Source: Mycobacterium numidiamassiliense (lineage in GTDB: Bacteria > Actinomycetota > Actinomycetes > Mycobacteriales > Mycobacteriaceae). From it: 64,000 nucleotides of DNA. The translations under genes and the position numbers were made by a program. The first letter of the stretch is position 1. Each line of letters starts with the position of its first letter. Positions 47,695-55,976 of the stretch are shown here, in pieces. The stretch is taken from NCBI RefSeq assembly GCF_900157365.1, contig NZ_FUEZ01000003.1, positions 806,001-870,000 of the forward strand. Reading direction: 5' to 3'. The notes under the pieces were generated by a model. That model was not told the DNA's origin, made no database searches, and was given only the letters and a program-made list of their open reading frames with translations.

Positions 47695-48620
47695 TGCAGC
47701 CTCTGTTCTTTCAATGCCAGCGCGGCCTGGCCTTTGGTGTAGCTGACCTCGCGGATGCCGAGCGCGTCGTGGAGCTTGCCAGCCGGCAGGGTGACCGGCT
47801 TGGGCGCGGGCCCGTCGCCGGGATGGGGCAGCGGGTAGGCGGTGGTCGTCCCGCTGTAGAAGGAGACGTTGCCTTCGGTCTTGGAAAACAGTTGGTGCAC
47901 ATGCCCGTTGATACACGTGACGGACGCGAACCGACGCAGGTAGCCAAGGGCTTCGACGGCGTCGTCGGTGCCCCAGCCCCAGTCCGGATACATCGCGAAC
48001 AACGGGATGTGGCTGAAGACGATGATGGGGGTATCGCTGGACAGCCCCGCCACGTCCTTCTTGACGAACTCGAGCTGGTCGACGCCGAGATGTCCGAGCT
48101 TGTGCAGGTTCAGCGTATTCACCAGGGCGATCACGTGCACCCCGGCGATGTCGAAGCTGTACCACCCGTCACCAACGGACCCGGCGCCGAAGACCTTTCG
48201 GTACTTCTGCCCGCCGTCGTCGACCGAGTCGTGCTCACCAGGCACGGTGAACACGTGTGGCGTCTTCAATCCGGTCATCATCTGCTTGACCTGATCGAAT
48301 TGTTCGGGGGTGGACAGGTGGGTGAGGTCGCCGGTGTGGATGACGAAATCCGGTGTGTAGCCCAAGTTGTTGATCTGATCGATCGCATGGCTGAACGTGC
48401 CGGAGACGTCCGGGTTGGGGGCGCCGGTGAAGCCGATGTGGCTGTCGCTGACCTGAGCGAAGCGCAGCGTGGGCCGGCCGACAGCCTTGTTGGCCGCCGC
48501 GGCGTCGGCGACATGTGAAATGACCTCGCCGCCGGCCACGGCGAATCCGACCGCCGCGCCGAACCAGGCCGTGTGCCGGATCAGCTGCCGGCGACTCATC
48601 CCGCCGGGCTCATTGTTCAT
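47691..48620 (-). CDS. Tat-exported calcineurin-like metallophosphoesterase
   Basis: 309 aa. Twin-arginine signal (MSRRQLIRHTAWFGAAVG) then the metallophosphatase signature in order: QVSDSHIG (D-x-H), HTGDLTH (GD), GEHD (GNHD variant), SHIPLF and NGHVHQ (GHxH). Acts outside the membrane on phosphomono- or diesters; substrate unknown. The ATG at 48620 has GAGGAG eight bases upstream; GTG 48629 falls inside the ribosome site. Co-transcribed with the cupredoxin, 46 bases upstream. Confidence 0.88.
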   Translation of the reverse strand: MNNEPGGMSRRQLIRHTAWFGAAVGFAVAGGEVISHVADAAAANKAVGRPTLRFAQVSDSHIGFTGAPNPDVSGTFSHAIDQINNLGYTPDFVIHTGDLTHLSTPEQFDQVKQMMTGLKTPHVFTVPGEHDSVDDGGQKYRKVFGAGSVGDGWYSFDIAGVHVIALVNTLNLHKLGHLGVDQLEFVKKDVAGLSSDTPIIVFSHIPLFAMYPDWGWGTDDAVEALGYLRRFASVTCINGHVHQLFSKTEGNVSFYSGTTTAYPLPHPGDGPAPKPVTLPAGKLHDALGIREVSYTKGQAALALKEQRLQ

Positions 48621-48666
48621 GAGCGCCACTCCTCATCACTTCGTTCTGCATTGTCGCTGGCGCTAT

Positions 48667-49080
48667 TCATCCCGTCACCACCACGGTGCCGTGCATCATC
48701 GGGTGAATCGAGCAGACATAGTCGAATGTCCCTGCGGCGGAAAAGGTGTGCGAGAAGGTGGCCCCGGTCCCCATTCCGGGCGAGTGGAATGAACCGTCGT
48801 TCGCCACCACCGTGTGGGGTTCCTCGTCGCGGTTGGTCCAGGTGACCGTGCTGCCGGCGCTGACGGTCACCGTGGCGGGGGCGAACGCGAAGCCGTCGAT
48901 GGTGATGAGGTTGCCGCTCACCGGTGCCGCAGTTGCGGTCCCCGACGGCGTCGTGGTGTCGGGCCCGAAGGTTACCGAGGGATGTGTTGCCGAGGGCCGC
49001 GGACTCGAACACCCCGCGAGCCCGAGCGCACCCGCGGCCAACAACGCAACTAGAGATCGTCGAAGCATGGCGATAGTCAT
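48667..49080 (-). CDS. cupredoxin-domain lipoprotein
   Basis: 137 aa. Lipobox ALGLAGC (Cys24), a Thr/Ser/Pro linker, then a plastocyanin/amicyanin-like fold with type 1 copper ligands His89 (EEPHTVV), Cys123, His126 and a Met at 128 or 129 (YVCSIHPMMHG). A membrane-anchored one-electron carrier outside the cell. It follows the Rieske gene by 30 bases, so a Rieske-to-copper electron path is plausible. Confidence 0.88.
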   Translation of the reverse strand: MTIAMLRRSLVALLAAGALGLAGCSSPRPSATHPSVTFGPDTTTPSGTATAAPVSGNLITIDGFAFAPATVTVSAGSTVTWTNRDEEPHTVVANDGSFHSPGMGTGATFSHTFSAAGTFDYVCSIHPMMHGTVVVTG

Positions 49081-49110
49081 GCCAAGAGATAGCGGGGTGG
49101 GTTACACGTC

Positions 49111-49806
49111 CTAGGCCGGCTGGTCGGGGCGCGGCGGGGCGAACACCTCGATTACGCCGTTGACCTCTCGAACCATCAAGCTGGGCAACGGCTTCGGTGC
49201 GATCGGCAATTGATGCGTGATCACCTCGCCGGTGGGCGCGAACGAAGTCGAGTGGCACGGGCACCGCAACCTGTCGTCGGGTGCGTCAAACCACAGCCGG
49301 CAGCCTTGATGGGTACACACCCCGGACACGGCCTGGGGTTTGCCGTCGATGCGGCGGACGAATCCGCTGACCGACCCCAGGTCGAAGGGATGCATCAGAC
49401 CGTCCGGGACCTGCGAGCTCGCCGCGACACGCTGCCAGCTGCCCTCGTTGGGCTTAAGCTCCCCTGCGACCGCCGGCGCGTCGGTCTGACTTCCCGTCAC
49501 CGCTCTATCGATGGACACCGCGGTGACGGCGGCCGCCGCTGCTGCCGAGGTGCCGACGATGACCTGGCGGCGGGTGGCGTTGGGCGCTGCCACCGGCTTT
49601 CGCGGTGCGCCGCCCATTTGTTCGGCTAGACGCCGGTGCAGGTCGTCGAGAAATTCTTCGCGCGGGGCTTCGGCCCCCTGCCCGGCGGCGCGCAGCTCGA
49701 TCGCGGTGCGGATCTGTGCGGCCTCGAAATCGTCGGGCGCAAACGCCTTGGGGCGGCGACCCCGGAGCAGATCGTCGACGTAGCGGCGCAATCCTCGCGC
49801 GTTCAT
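49111..49806 (-). CDS. membrane-anchored Rieske 2Fe-2S protein, candidate anti-sigma factor
   Basis: 231 aa in three parts. Residues 1-75 are a charged cytosolic helical region (RRYVDDLLRGRRPKAFAPDD) with no cofactor motif. Residues 79-98 are RRQVIVGTSAAAAAAVTAV, a twin-arginine-like membrane segment. Residues 115-231 are a Rieske domain with CTHQGC (ligands Cys164, His166) and CPCHSTSF (Cys182, His185), plus the disulphide pair Cys169-Cys184 typical of high-potential Rieske centres. The ATG overlaps the sigma-factor stop (ATGA). The sigma/anti-sigma layout suggests the cytosolic part holds the sigma factor while the cluster senses redox state outside; this is inference. Confidence 0.87.
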   Translation of the reverse strand: MNARGLRRYVDDLLRGRRPKAFAPDDFEAAQIRTAIELRAAGQGAEAPREEFLDDLHRRLAEQMGGAPRKPVAAPNATRRQVIVGTSAAAAAAVTAVSIDRAVTGSQTDAPAVAGELKPNEGSWQRVAASSQVPDGLMHPFDLGSVSGFVRRIDGKPQAVSGVCTHQGCRLWFDAPDDRLRCPCHSTSFAPTGEVITHQLPIAPKPLPSLMVREVNGVIEVFAPPRPDQPA

Positions 49807-50357
49807 GACTGGCCCCCATCGTTGACCTGCGCCGCCAATCGCAGCGCGCGATGCTGTAGCACCTTGGCGTTGGCGACGCTTATCCCAAGTTCGGCAGCCG
49901 ACTCCTTGATCGAATTACCTTGCAGGAAACGCAATTCCAGTATTTGTCGATAGCGGTCGGGCAGAGTGTCGAGGACGTGGGCGACACGCTGGGGCGCGGT
50001 GCTGATCGCTTCCTCGCTCTCCGGTGGTTGTTCGATGTCGTCGTCGATCGAGGTTATCTCCCGGCCCAAGGTCTCGCGCCAATGCGCGGCCAGCACTGTT
50101 CGTGCCGTGGCCCGAAGGTATGCCCGCACCTCGCCCACGCTCGCCGTCAGGCGCAGCGGGCGCAGCGCGGCGAGGAAGACCTCGGCGGTGAGATCTTCGG
50201 CGTCTGCCTGATTGCCGACGCGCGCGAACAGCGTGCGGTATACCCAGGCAGCGTTATCCTCATACACCGCTTCCCAGTCGGTGTAGCCGTGCTCATCTCC
50301 ACTGTTAGGCACCGCGCGCAGGGGTCGCGGGTTGCCGGGTTCGTTGCGTGCGATCAC
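49803..50357 (-). CDS. ECF-family RNA polymerase sigma factor
   Basis: 184 aa with only regions 2 and 4. Region 2: VYRTLFARVGNQADAEDLTA and EVFLAALR; region 4: LPDRYRQILELRFLQGNSIK plus the recognition helix SAAELGISVANAKVLQHRA. No C-terminal SnoaL domain. First gene of the minus-strand operon with Rieske, cupredoxin, phosphoesterase and membrane protein. It probably autoregulates that operon, but no duplicated ECF promoter was identified. Confidence 0.92.
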   Translation of the reverse strand: MIARNEPGNPRPLRAVPNSGDEHGYTDWEAVYEDNAAWVYRTLFARVGNQADAEDLTAEVFLAALRPLRLTASVGEVRAYLRATARTVLAAHWRETLGREITSIDDDIEQPPESEEAISTAPQRVAHVLDTLPDRYRQILELRFLQGNSIKESAAELGISVANAKVLQHRALRLAAQVNDGGQS

Positions 50358-50401
50358 GTGCCTCCCTCGCCGATTAATAGGAGCCGGGGTTACACGTGGC
50401 G

Positions 50402-51802
50402 TCAGGGTGCGGCGAGGAAGGCTTCATCGGGCATCATCTCGTCGAGTTTTGCGGCAGTTGCCGCGAGCGCTTTTTTGGTGATGCCCAGTATCCGTTCTTG
50501 CACCCGGGGTTTCGCCGATACCGGCGCCAGCAGATGGCTGAAGACATCCAGACGCACCGAGGACAGCCACGCCGTCAGCTCGGGGTCGTCGAGAAAGCGC
50601 AGCTGATTGCGGTAGTCGGCCAGCGCAAGGCGCAACCAGTCCACGTCGGTGTCGGGGTGCGGCAACGGCACACAGAGCCGATTCTTCGCCGCGTCGTCCG
50701 GGTACGCCGTTTCGACGTGGGCGATCAGGGCGGCGCTGAAGATCTGCTGGCACCCCCGCACGCTTTGCAGCGTGATGCGTTCGCCATCGAAAATGCTTGT
50801 AGCGGGCAACTTTTCGGCACCATCGGCGGTGCAGTCGACAAACAGCGCGGTGCCGTGGATCGCCACCGCACCGCCGTCGAGGACCATCTGGTCGGCTTCG
50901 ATACCCAGCAAGTGGCCCATGCGCACCACGTCGCTGATGCGGCGCAGCTGCTCGAGTTCGAGGCGGGTGACCGTCGCGCAGCGGTACATGGTGGGGCGGA
51001 TCGCCGGATTGATCCGCAGCAGGGCACCGGCTTCTTCCAGGCGCGCGAACAGATCGTCGACCGACTGCGCGTCCCTGACGGCCCGCAGTTGTGCGGCAAA
51101 GGTGGCTCTGACGCGGTCGGCGAACACCGCTCCCGGCTGAATCGTTGCGCGATCCAGCAGCCAGGAGTCGCGGGGCACGACCCAGGTCAGCCGGTCCGGG
51201 GAGACTCCGTGGCCCAGCAGCCACAGGCAGGTGTCGATGCCGGTCTTGCCGGCCCCGACAATGACGTAGCGGTCGGGTGCGGCCGCGCGTGGCAGGTCGT
51301 TGGGTGTGATGCAGCCGATGCCGGGCGCGACCCGGTAGGGCGGCGGGCGCATCGAAGGAACCGTCACCCGCATGTAGGTGGCGTCGACGACGCGGCGCGC
51401 CGTCACGGTGTACTCGGTGCCCGCCAGCGTGGCGAAGCGGCCCGCACCCACGTATTCGCTCATCGGGAAATAGCTGACCCGCCCGGTCGGCAGCAGCCGC
51501 TGACGCATGACGCGGTCGTAGTAGGCGCAGACCTCCGCGCCGGTCGCCAACTCGTAGAGCCCCACGTTGTAGCCGACTTGGTCGATCGCGTCGCTGCCCA
51601 GGCTCAGCGAGTTGACGCCGTAGAAGGCGGAGGGCTGATGCAGCCGGACGAAGGGGTAGGCGGTGGTCCAGTGGCCGCCGGGCTGGTGATTGCGGTCGAC
51701 CAGCACCACGCTCGCCGGTGTCTCGGACACCAGCGTGTCGACGAACGCCATTCCCATGGCACCCGCGCCGACGACCAGGTAGTCGGCCTCGATGCTGTGC
51801 AT
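50402..51802 (-). CDS. FAD/NAD(P)-binding oxidoreductase
   Basis: 466 aa flavoprotein. N-terminal Rossmann motif YLVVGAGAMGMAFVD (FAD) and a second dinucleotide motif RYVIVGAGKTGIDTCLWLLG (NAD(P)H), with WTTAYPFVRLHQPSAFYGV in between, resembling flavin monooxygenase-like proteins. Substrate unknown. It ends 44 bases upstream of the sigma factor start, in the same direction, but the gap suggests a separate unit. ATG 51802 is well placed before the first strand. Confidence 0.8.
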   Translation of the reverse strand: MHSIEADYLVVGAGAMGMAFVDTLVSETPASVVLVDRNHQPGGHWTTAYPFVRLHQPSAFYGVNSLSLGSDAIDQVGYNVGLYELATGAEVCAYYDRVMRQRLLPTGRVSYFPMSEYVGAGRFATLAGTEYTVTARRVVDATYMRVTVPSMRPPPYRVAPGIGCITPNDLPRAAAPDRYVIVGAGKTGIDTCLWLLGHGVSPDRLTWVVPRDSWLLDRATIQPGAVFADRVRATFAAQLRAVRDAQSVDDLFARLEEAGALLRINPAIRPTMYRCATVTRLELEQLRRISDVVRMGHLLGIEADQMVLDGGAVAIHGTALFVDCTADGAEKLPATSIFDGERITLQSVRGCQQIFSAALIAHVETAYPDDAAKNRLCVPLPHPDTDVDWLRLALADYRNQLRFLDDPELTAWLSSVRLDVFSHLLAPVSAKPRVQERILGITKKALAATAAKLDEMMPDEAFLAAP

Positions 51803-51974
51803 ACCGGCTACAGGCTAATCCTCGACGAGCGCGAAGAAACTCGGCCGTAAAAAGCGGCGAAGTACCGACGAGATCGGTGCGTTCGCCGAGTTGTCGAGCC
51901 CGTTATAGTATGCGCTTTGGTATGCGGCGGCCCCGATGCGTGGATCGCTATCGGTTGGTGCGTGATCAGCGCAT

Positions 51975-53132
51975 ATGACTTTGTCCGGAGGCACCGTGGC
52001 GTGGGCCCGGCAGTCGTGGCAGCAACCCGACCAGTACCTGTGGTTGTCGGAATACCTTGCGGGGCGTGGACTTCAACCGTTCGCCCGGTCGATGATCGCG
52101 TCGATCACCGGCGTGTTCGCCGTGGTGCCGATCCTGATGCTGTGGAGCCCGTCGGGACCGCACGGGCGGGTGGGGACCATCGGCGCTATCACGATCACCG
52201 TGCTGTGCGCGGCGATGGCGACGCTGTGGCTGATCCGTTGGCCTACCCACACCCAATCAGAGTTGTTCGTCCTGGGCTGCAATCTTGGTGTGACAATCGC
52301 CTGCGTGGTCGCGGGCACTCCGGTCACCGGACTGTTCGCCTGCACGACGTTCGCTCCGGTGGCCGGGTACGTGGCGCTGTTTCACTCCAGCCGACTGCTG
52401 CTGCTGACCATGCTCAACGCCACCTTCACGATGGTGTTTTCGGCGGTGCGAGTGGGGCTGGCGGGCGACCCCGCGCTGGCGTCCGGTCATGCGCTCGGCG
52501 TGGCGATCGCGGTGCTTGCGGTCCCGTTCGCCGGCCACGTGCTGCTGCGCCTGCTGACGCTCGACGCCATGATGTCGCACACCGATCCGCTTACCGGGTT
52601 GCATAACCGGCGTGGCTTCTACCGCTCGGCGGTGGCCGCGATTCCGGGCGGCGCCGACCGGCCCGTGCCGTTCGCCGTGGTCATGCTCGATCTGGACGGC
52701 TTCAAGAAGCTCAACGACGAACACGGCCACGCGGTTGGGGATCAGATCCTGATCTCGGTGGCCGACAACCTGCGCCGGGCCAGCCGAGTCAACTCGGTTG
52801 TCGCACGCGTTGGCGGCGAGGAGTTCCTGATCGCCGAGGTGGGCGACGCCGCTAGTGTCCGCGAGACCGCCGAGAAGATGCTCGCGGCCGTTGCCGCGAC
52901 CCCCTGGACGGTGACCGCCAGCATCGGTGTTGCCGGCATGCACCTGACAAGAGGCGACGAGCAATACGCCCGGCCGATGATCGAACTCCTGGTCGCCGCC
53001 GCCGATGCCGCGATGTACGAGGCGAAACGGGCCGGGGGCAACCAGATCCGCTACCGGGGCGCACCGGAGCCAACCTGCGAATCCGACACCACCGCCTACG
53101 TGATGCCGCCGTTGCGACCTACCGCCAGTTGA
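51975..53132 (+). CDS. membrane GGDEF diguanylate cyclase
   Basis: 385 aa. Six membrane helices (about residues 38-58, 66-88, 97-116, 122-138, 142-160, 172-193) form an N-terminal sensor; the GGDEF domain follows (HTDPLTGLHNRRGF; metal Asp239 in MLDLDGFKKLN; active site GGEEF at 280-284). The inhibitory I-site RxxD is replaced by RVNS, so product feedback is probably weak or absent. No EAL domain. A TATAGT box at 51904-51909 may be its promoter. Confidence 0.9.
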   Translation: MTLSGGTVAWARQSWQQPDQYLWLSEYLAGRGLQPFARSMIASITGVFAVVPILMLWSPSGPHGRVGTIGAITITVLCAAMATLWLIRWPTHTQSELFVLGCNLGVTIACVVAGTPVTGLFACTTFAPVAGYVALFHSSRLLLLTMLNATFTMVFSAVRVGLAGDPALASGHALGVAIAVLAVPFAGHVLLRLLTLDAMMSHTDPLTGLHNRRGFYRSAVAAIPGGADRPVPFAVVMLDLDGFKKLNDEHGHAVGDQILISVADNLRRASRVNSVVARVGGEEFLIAEVGDAASVRETAEKMLAAVAATPWTVTASIGVAGMHLTRGDEQYARPMIELLVAAADAAMYEAKRAGGNQIRYRGAPEPTCESDTTAYVMPPLRPTAS

Positions 53133-53196
53133 CATCGGGCCCCCGCGATTGGGGCCATCGGCTGCCGCGACACCCACCTTGCGAACGTCGCGACCC

Positions 53197-53220
53197 GGTT
53201 ACTAGGATATGCAAGTAACC
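53197..53220. promoter_or_regulatory. candidate operator upstream of mmsA
   Basis: GGTTACT (53197-53203) and AGTAACC (53214-53220) form a perfect inverted repeat with a ten-base spacer that contains a possible -10 box, TAGGAT. It lies 34 bases before the mmsA ATG, a good position for a repressor site controlling the valine catabolic operon. Confidence 0.5.
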
Positions 53221-53254
53221 AAGCCGCTCATTTTTCGCGCCCTCGAGGACCCCC

Positions 53255-54775
53255 ATGACCACACAGATCCCGCACTTCATCGACGGGAAGCGCACCACCG
53301 GCCAGTCCAGCCGTACCGCGGACGTCTTCAACCCCAGCACCGGTGAGGTGCAGGCGAAGGTCGCGATGGCCTCGTCGGCCGACGTCGACGCGGCGGTGGC
53401 CTCGGCCGTCGAGGCGCAAAAGGGCTGGGCCGCGTGGAATCCGCAGCGCCGCGCCCGCGTGTTGATGCGATTCATCGAGCTGGTCAACGACAACAGCGAC
53501 GAGCTGGCCGAGCTGCTGTCGATCGAGCACGGCAAGACCGTGCCCGACGCGCGCGGCGACATCCAACGCGGCATCGAGGTGATCGAGTTCTGCCTCGGCA
53601 TCCCGCATCTGCTCAAGGGTGAGTACAGCGAGGGCGCCGGCCCGGGCATCGACGTCTACTCGCTGCGGCAGCCGCTAGGTGTGGTCGCAGGCATCACCCC
53701 GTTCAACTTCCCGGCGATGATCCCGCTGTGGAAGGCCGGGCCCGCGCTGGCCTGTGGAAATGCGTTCGTGCTGAAGCCAAGTGAGCGCGACCCGTCCGTT
53801 CCGGTGCGGCTGGCCGAACTCTTCCTCGAGGCCGGTCTGCCGCCGGGCGTTTTCCAGGTCGTGCACGGCGACAAGGAAGCCGTCGACGCGATCCTGCACC
53901 ACCCCGACATCCAGGCCGTCGGTTTCGTCGGCAGCTCCGACATCGCCCAGTACATCTATGAGACGGCCGCGGCCCACGGCAAACGGTCGCAGTGCTTCGG
54001 CGGCGCCAAAAACCACATGATCGTGATGCCCGACGCGGATCTCGACCAGGCCGTCGACGCGCTGATCGGGGCCGGGTACGGCAGCGCCGGCGAGCGCTGC
54101 ATGGCGATCAGCGTCGCGGTACCCGTCGGTGAGCAAACCGCGGACCGGTTGCGCGCCAGGCTGATTGAGCGGATCAACAACCTGCGAGTGGGACACAGCC
54201 TGGACCCCAAGGCCGACTACGGCCCCTTGGTCACCGAGGCCGCCGTGGCCCGGGTGCGCAACTACATCGATCAGGGTGTCGCGGCGGGCGCCGAGATCGT
54301 GATCGACGGCCGCGAGCGCCGCAGCGATGACCTGGCCTACGGCGACGCGAGCCTGGAGGGCGGCTTCTTCATCGGGCCGACCCTGTTCGATCATGTGACC
54401 ACCGACATGTCGATCTACACCGACGAGATATTCGGGCCGGTGTTGTGCATCGTGCGGGCACACGACTACGAAGAGGCGTTGCGGCTGCCTTCCGAGCACG
54501 AATACGGCAACGGCGTAGCGGTTTTCACCCGCGACGGCGACGCCGCCCGCGACTTCGTGTCGCGGGTGCAGGTCGGCATGGTCGGCGTCAACGTGCCGAT
54601 CCCGGTCCCGGTGGCCTATCACACCTTCGGCGGCTGGAAGCGGTCCGGCTTCGGCGACCTCAACCAGCACGGTCCGTCGTCGATCATGTTCTACACCAAG
54701 ACCAAGACCGTGACGTCGCGGTGGCCGTCCGGCATCAAAGAGGGCGCCGAATTCGTCATCCCGACGATGGATTAG
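53255..54775 (+). CDS. mmsA: CoA-acylating methylmalonate-semialdehyde dehydrogenase
   Basis: 506 aa aldehyde dehydrogenase converting (methyl)malonate semialdehyde, NAD and CoA to propionyl- or acetyl-CoA. Catalytic Cys282 in GSAGERCMAIS, Asn in TPFNFPAMIP, and GFVGSSDIAQYIY are typical of the MmsA subclass; the ALDH general-base Glu is absent, as in CoA-acylating members. First gene of an operon with acyl-CoA dehydrogenase (12-base gap) and mmsB: valine degradation, as in M. tuberculosis Rv0753c-Rv0751c. Confidence 0.95.
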   Translation: MTTQIPHFIDGKRTTGQSSRTADVFNPSTGEVQAKVAMASSADVDAAVASAVEAQKGWAAWNPQRRARVLMRFIELVNDNSDELAELLSIEHGKTVPDARGDIQRGIEVIEFCLGIPHLLKGEYSEGAGPGIDVYSLRQPLGVVAGITPFNFPAMIPLWKAGPALACGNAFVLKPSERDPSVPVRLAELFLEAGLPPGVFQVVHGDKEAVDAILHHPDIQAVGFVGSSDIAQYIYETAAAHGKRSQCFGGAKNHMIVMPDADLDQAVDALIGAGYGSAGERCMAISVAVPVGEQTADRLRARLIERINNLRVGHSLDPKADYGPLVTEAAVARVRNYIDQGVAAGAEIVIDGRERRSDDLAYGDASLEGGFFIGPTLFDHVTTDMSIYTDEIFGPVLCIVRAHDYEEALRLPSEHEYGNGVAVFTRDGDAARDFVSRVQVGMVGVNVPIPVPVAYHTFGGWKRSGFGDLNQHGPSSIMFYTKTKTVTSRWPSGIKEGAEFVIPTMD

Positions 54776-54787
54776 GTCGGCGGCTTA

Positions 54788-55963
54788 ATGGAATTGTTTG
54801 CCCTGAACGACGACGAACGGGTCATCACCGAGACGGCAGCCGCCTTCGCGGCCAAACGGATAGCCCCGTATGCGCTGGAATGGGAAGCGGCCCACCACTT
54901 TCCGACCGACGTGTTGCGCGAGGCCGCCGAACTCGGCATGGCGGCGATCTATTGCCGCGACGACGTCGGCGGCAGCGGGCTGCGCCGGCTGGACGGGGTC
55001 CGGATTTTTGAACAGTTGGCCATTGCCGACCCCACGACCGCCGCATTCCTGTCCATCCACAACATGTGCGCATGGATGATCGACACCTTCGGCACCGACG
55101 AACAACGCAAGGCCTGGATTCCGCGGCTGGCGCCGATGGATGTCATCGCCAGCTACTGCCTGACCGAGCCGAACGCCGGATCCGACGCGGGCGCCTTGAG
55201 CACCCGCGCGGTCAAGCACGGCTCGGACTACGTCCTGGATGGGGTCAAGCAGTTCATCTCCGGTGCGGGAGCCTCCGACGTCTACGTGGTGATGGCGCGC
55301 ACCGGTGGTGACGGCCCCCGCGGCATCTCGGCGTTCATCGTCGAAAAGGGCACGCAGGGTCTGAGTTTCGGTGTGCCCGAGGAGAAGATGGGCTGGCATG
55401 CCCAACCCACCGCGCAGGTGATCCTGGAGGGCGTGCGGGTGCCCGCCGACGCGATGCTGGGCGGCGCGGACGGCGAAGGCGCCGGCTTTGGCATCGCGAT
55501 GAAGGGCCTCAACGGCGGTCGGCTCAACATCGCGGCGTGCTCGCTCGGCGGCGCGCAGTCCGCCTTCGACAAGGCCGGATCCTACGTGCGGGAGCGCCAC
55601 GCATTCGGCTCGTCGCTGCTCGACGAGCCGACCATCCGGTTCACGCTGGCCGACATGGCCACCGGGCTGGAAACCTCGCGAATGATGTTGTGGCGCGCGG
55701 CGAGTGCCCTGGACGCCGACCACCCCGACAAGGTCGAGCTGTGCGCGATGGCCAAACGCTACGTCACCGACACCTGCTTCGACGTGGCCGATAAGGCCCT
55801 GCAGTTGCACGGCGGCTACGGCTATCTGCGCGAGTATGGTCTGGAAAAGATCGTCCGCGACCTGCGGGTGCATCGAATTCTGGAAGGCACCAACGAAATC
55901 ATGCGGGTGGTCATCGGCCGCGCCGAGGCCGCGCGGCTCAGGGCTGCTCAAGCCAGCGTGTAG
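54788..55963 (+). CDS. acyl-CoA dehydrogenase (isobutyryl-CoA type)
   Basis: 391 aa FAD enzyme. SYCLTEPNAGSDA (FAD/substrate loop), QFISGAGASDVYVVMARTG, GGYGYLREYGLEKIVRD and the catalytic Glu in ILEGTNEIMR are intact. Its place between mmsA and mmsB identifies isobutyryl-CoA (or a related branched acyl-CoA) as the likely substrate, forming methacrylyl-CoA. Corresponds to fadE9 of M. tuberculosis by context. Confidence 0.93.
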   Translation: MELFALNDDERVITETAAAFAAKRIAPYALEWEAAHHFPTDVLREAAELGMAAIYCRDDVGGSGLRRLDGVRIFEQLAIADPTTAAFLSIHNMCAWMIDTFGTDEQRKAWIPRLAPMDVIASYCLTEPNAGSDAGALSTRAVKHGSDYVLDGVKQFISGAGASDVYVVMARTGGDGPRGISAFIVEKGTQGLSFGVPEEKMGWHAQPTAQVILEGVRVPADAMLGGADGEGAGFGIAMKGLNGGRLNIAACSLGGAQSAFDKAGSYVRERHAFGSSLLDEPTIRFTLADMATGLETSRMMLWRAASALDADHPDKVELCAMAKRYVTDTCFDVADKALQLHGGYGYLREYGLEKIVRDLRVHRILEGTNEIMRVVIGRAEAARLRAAQASV

Positions 55964-55976
55964 AAAGGGCTCACAG

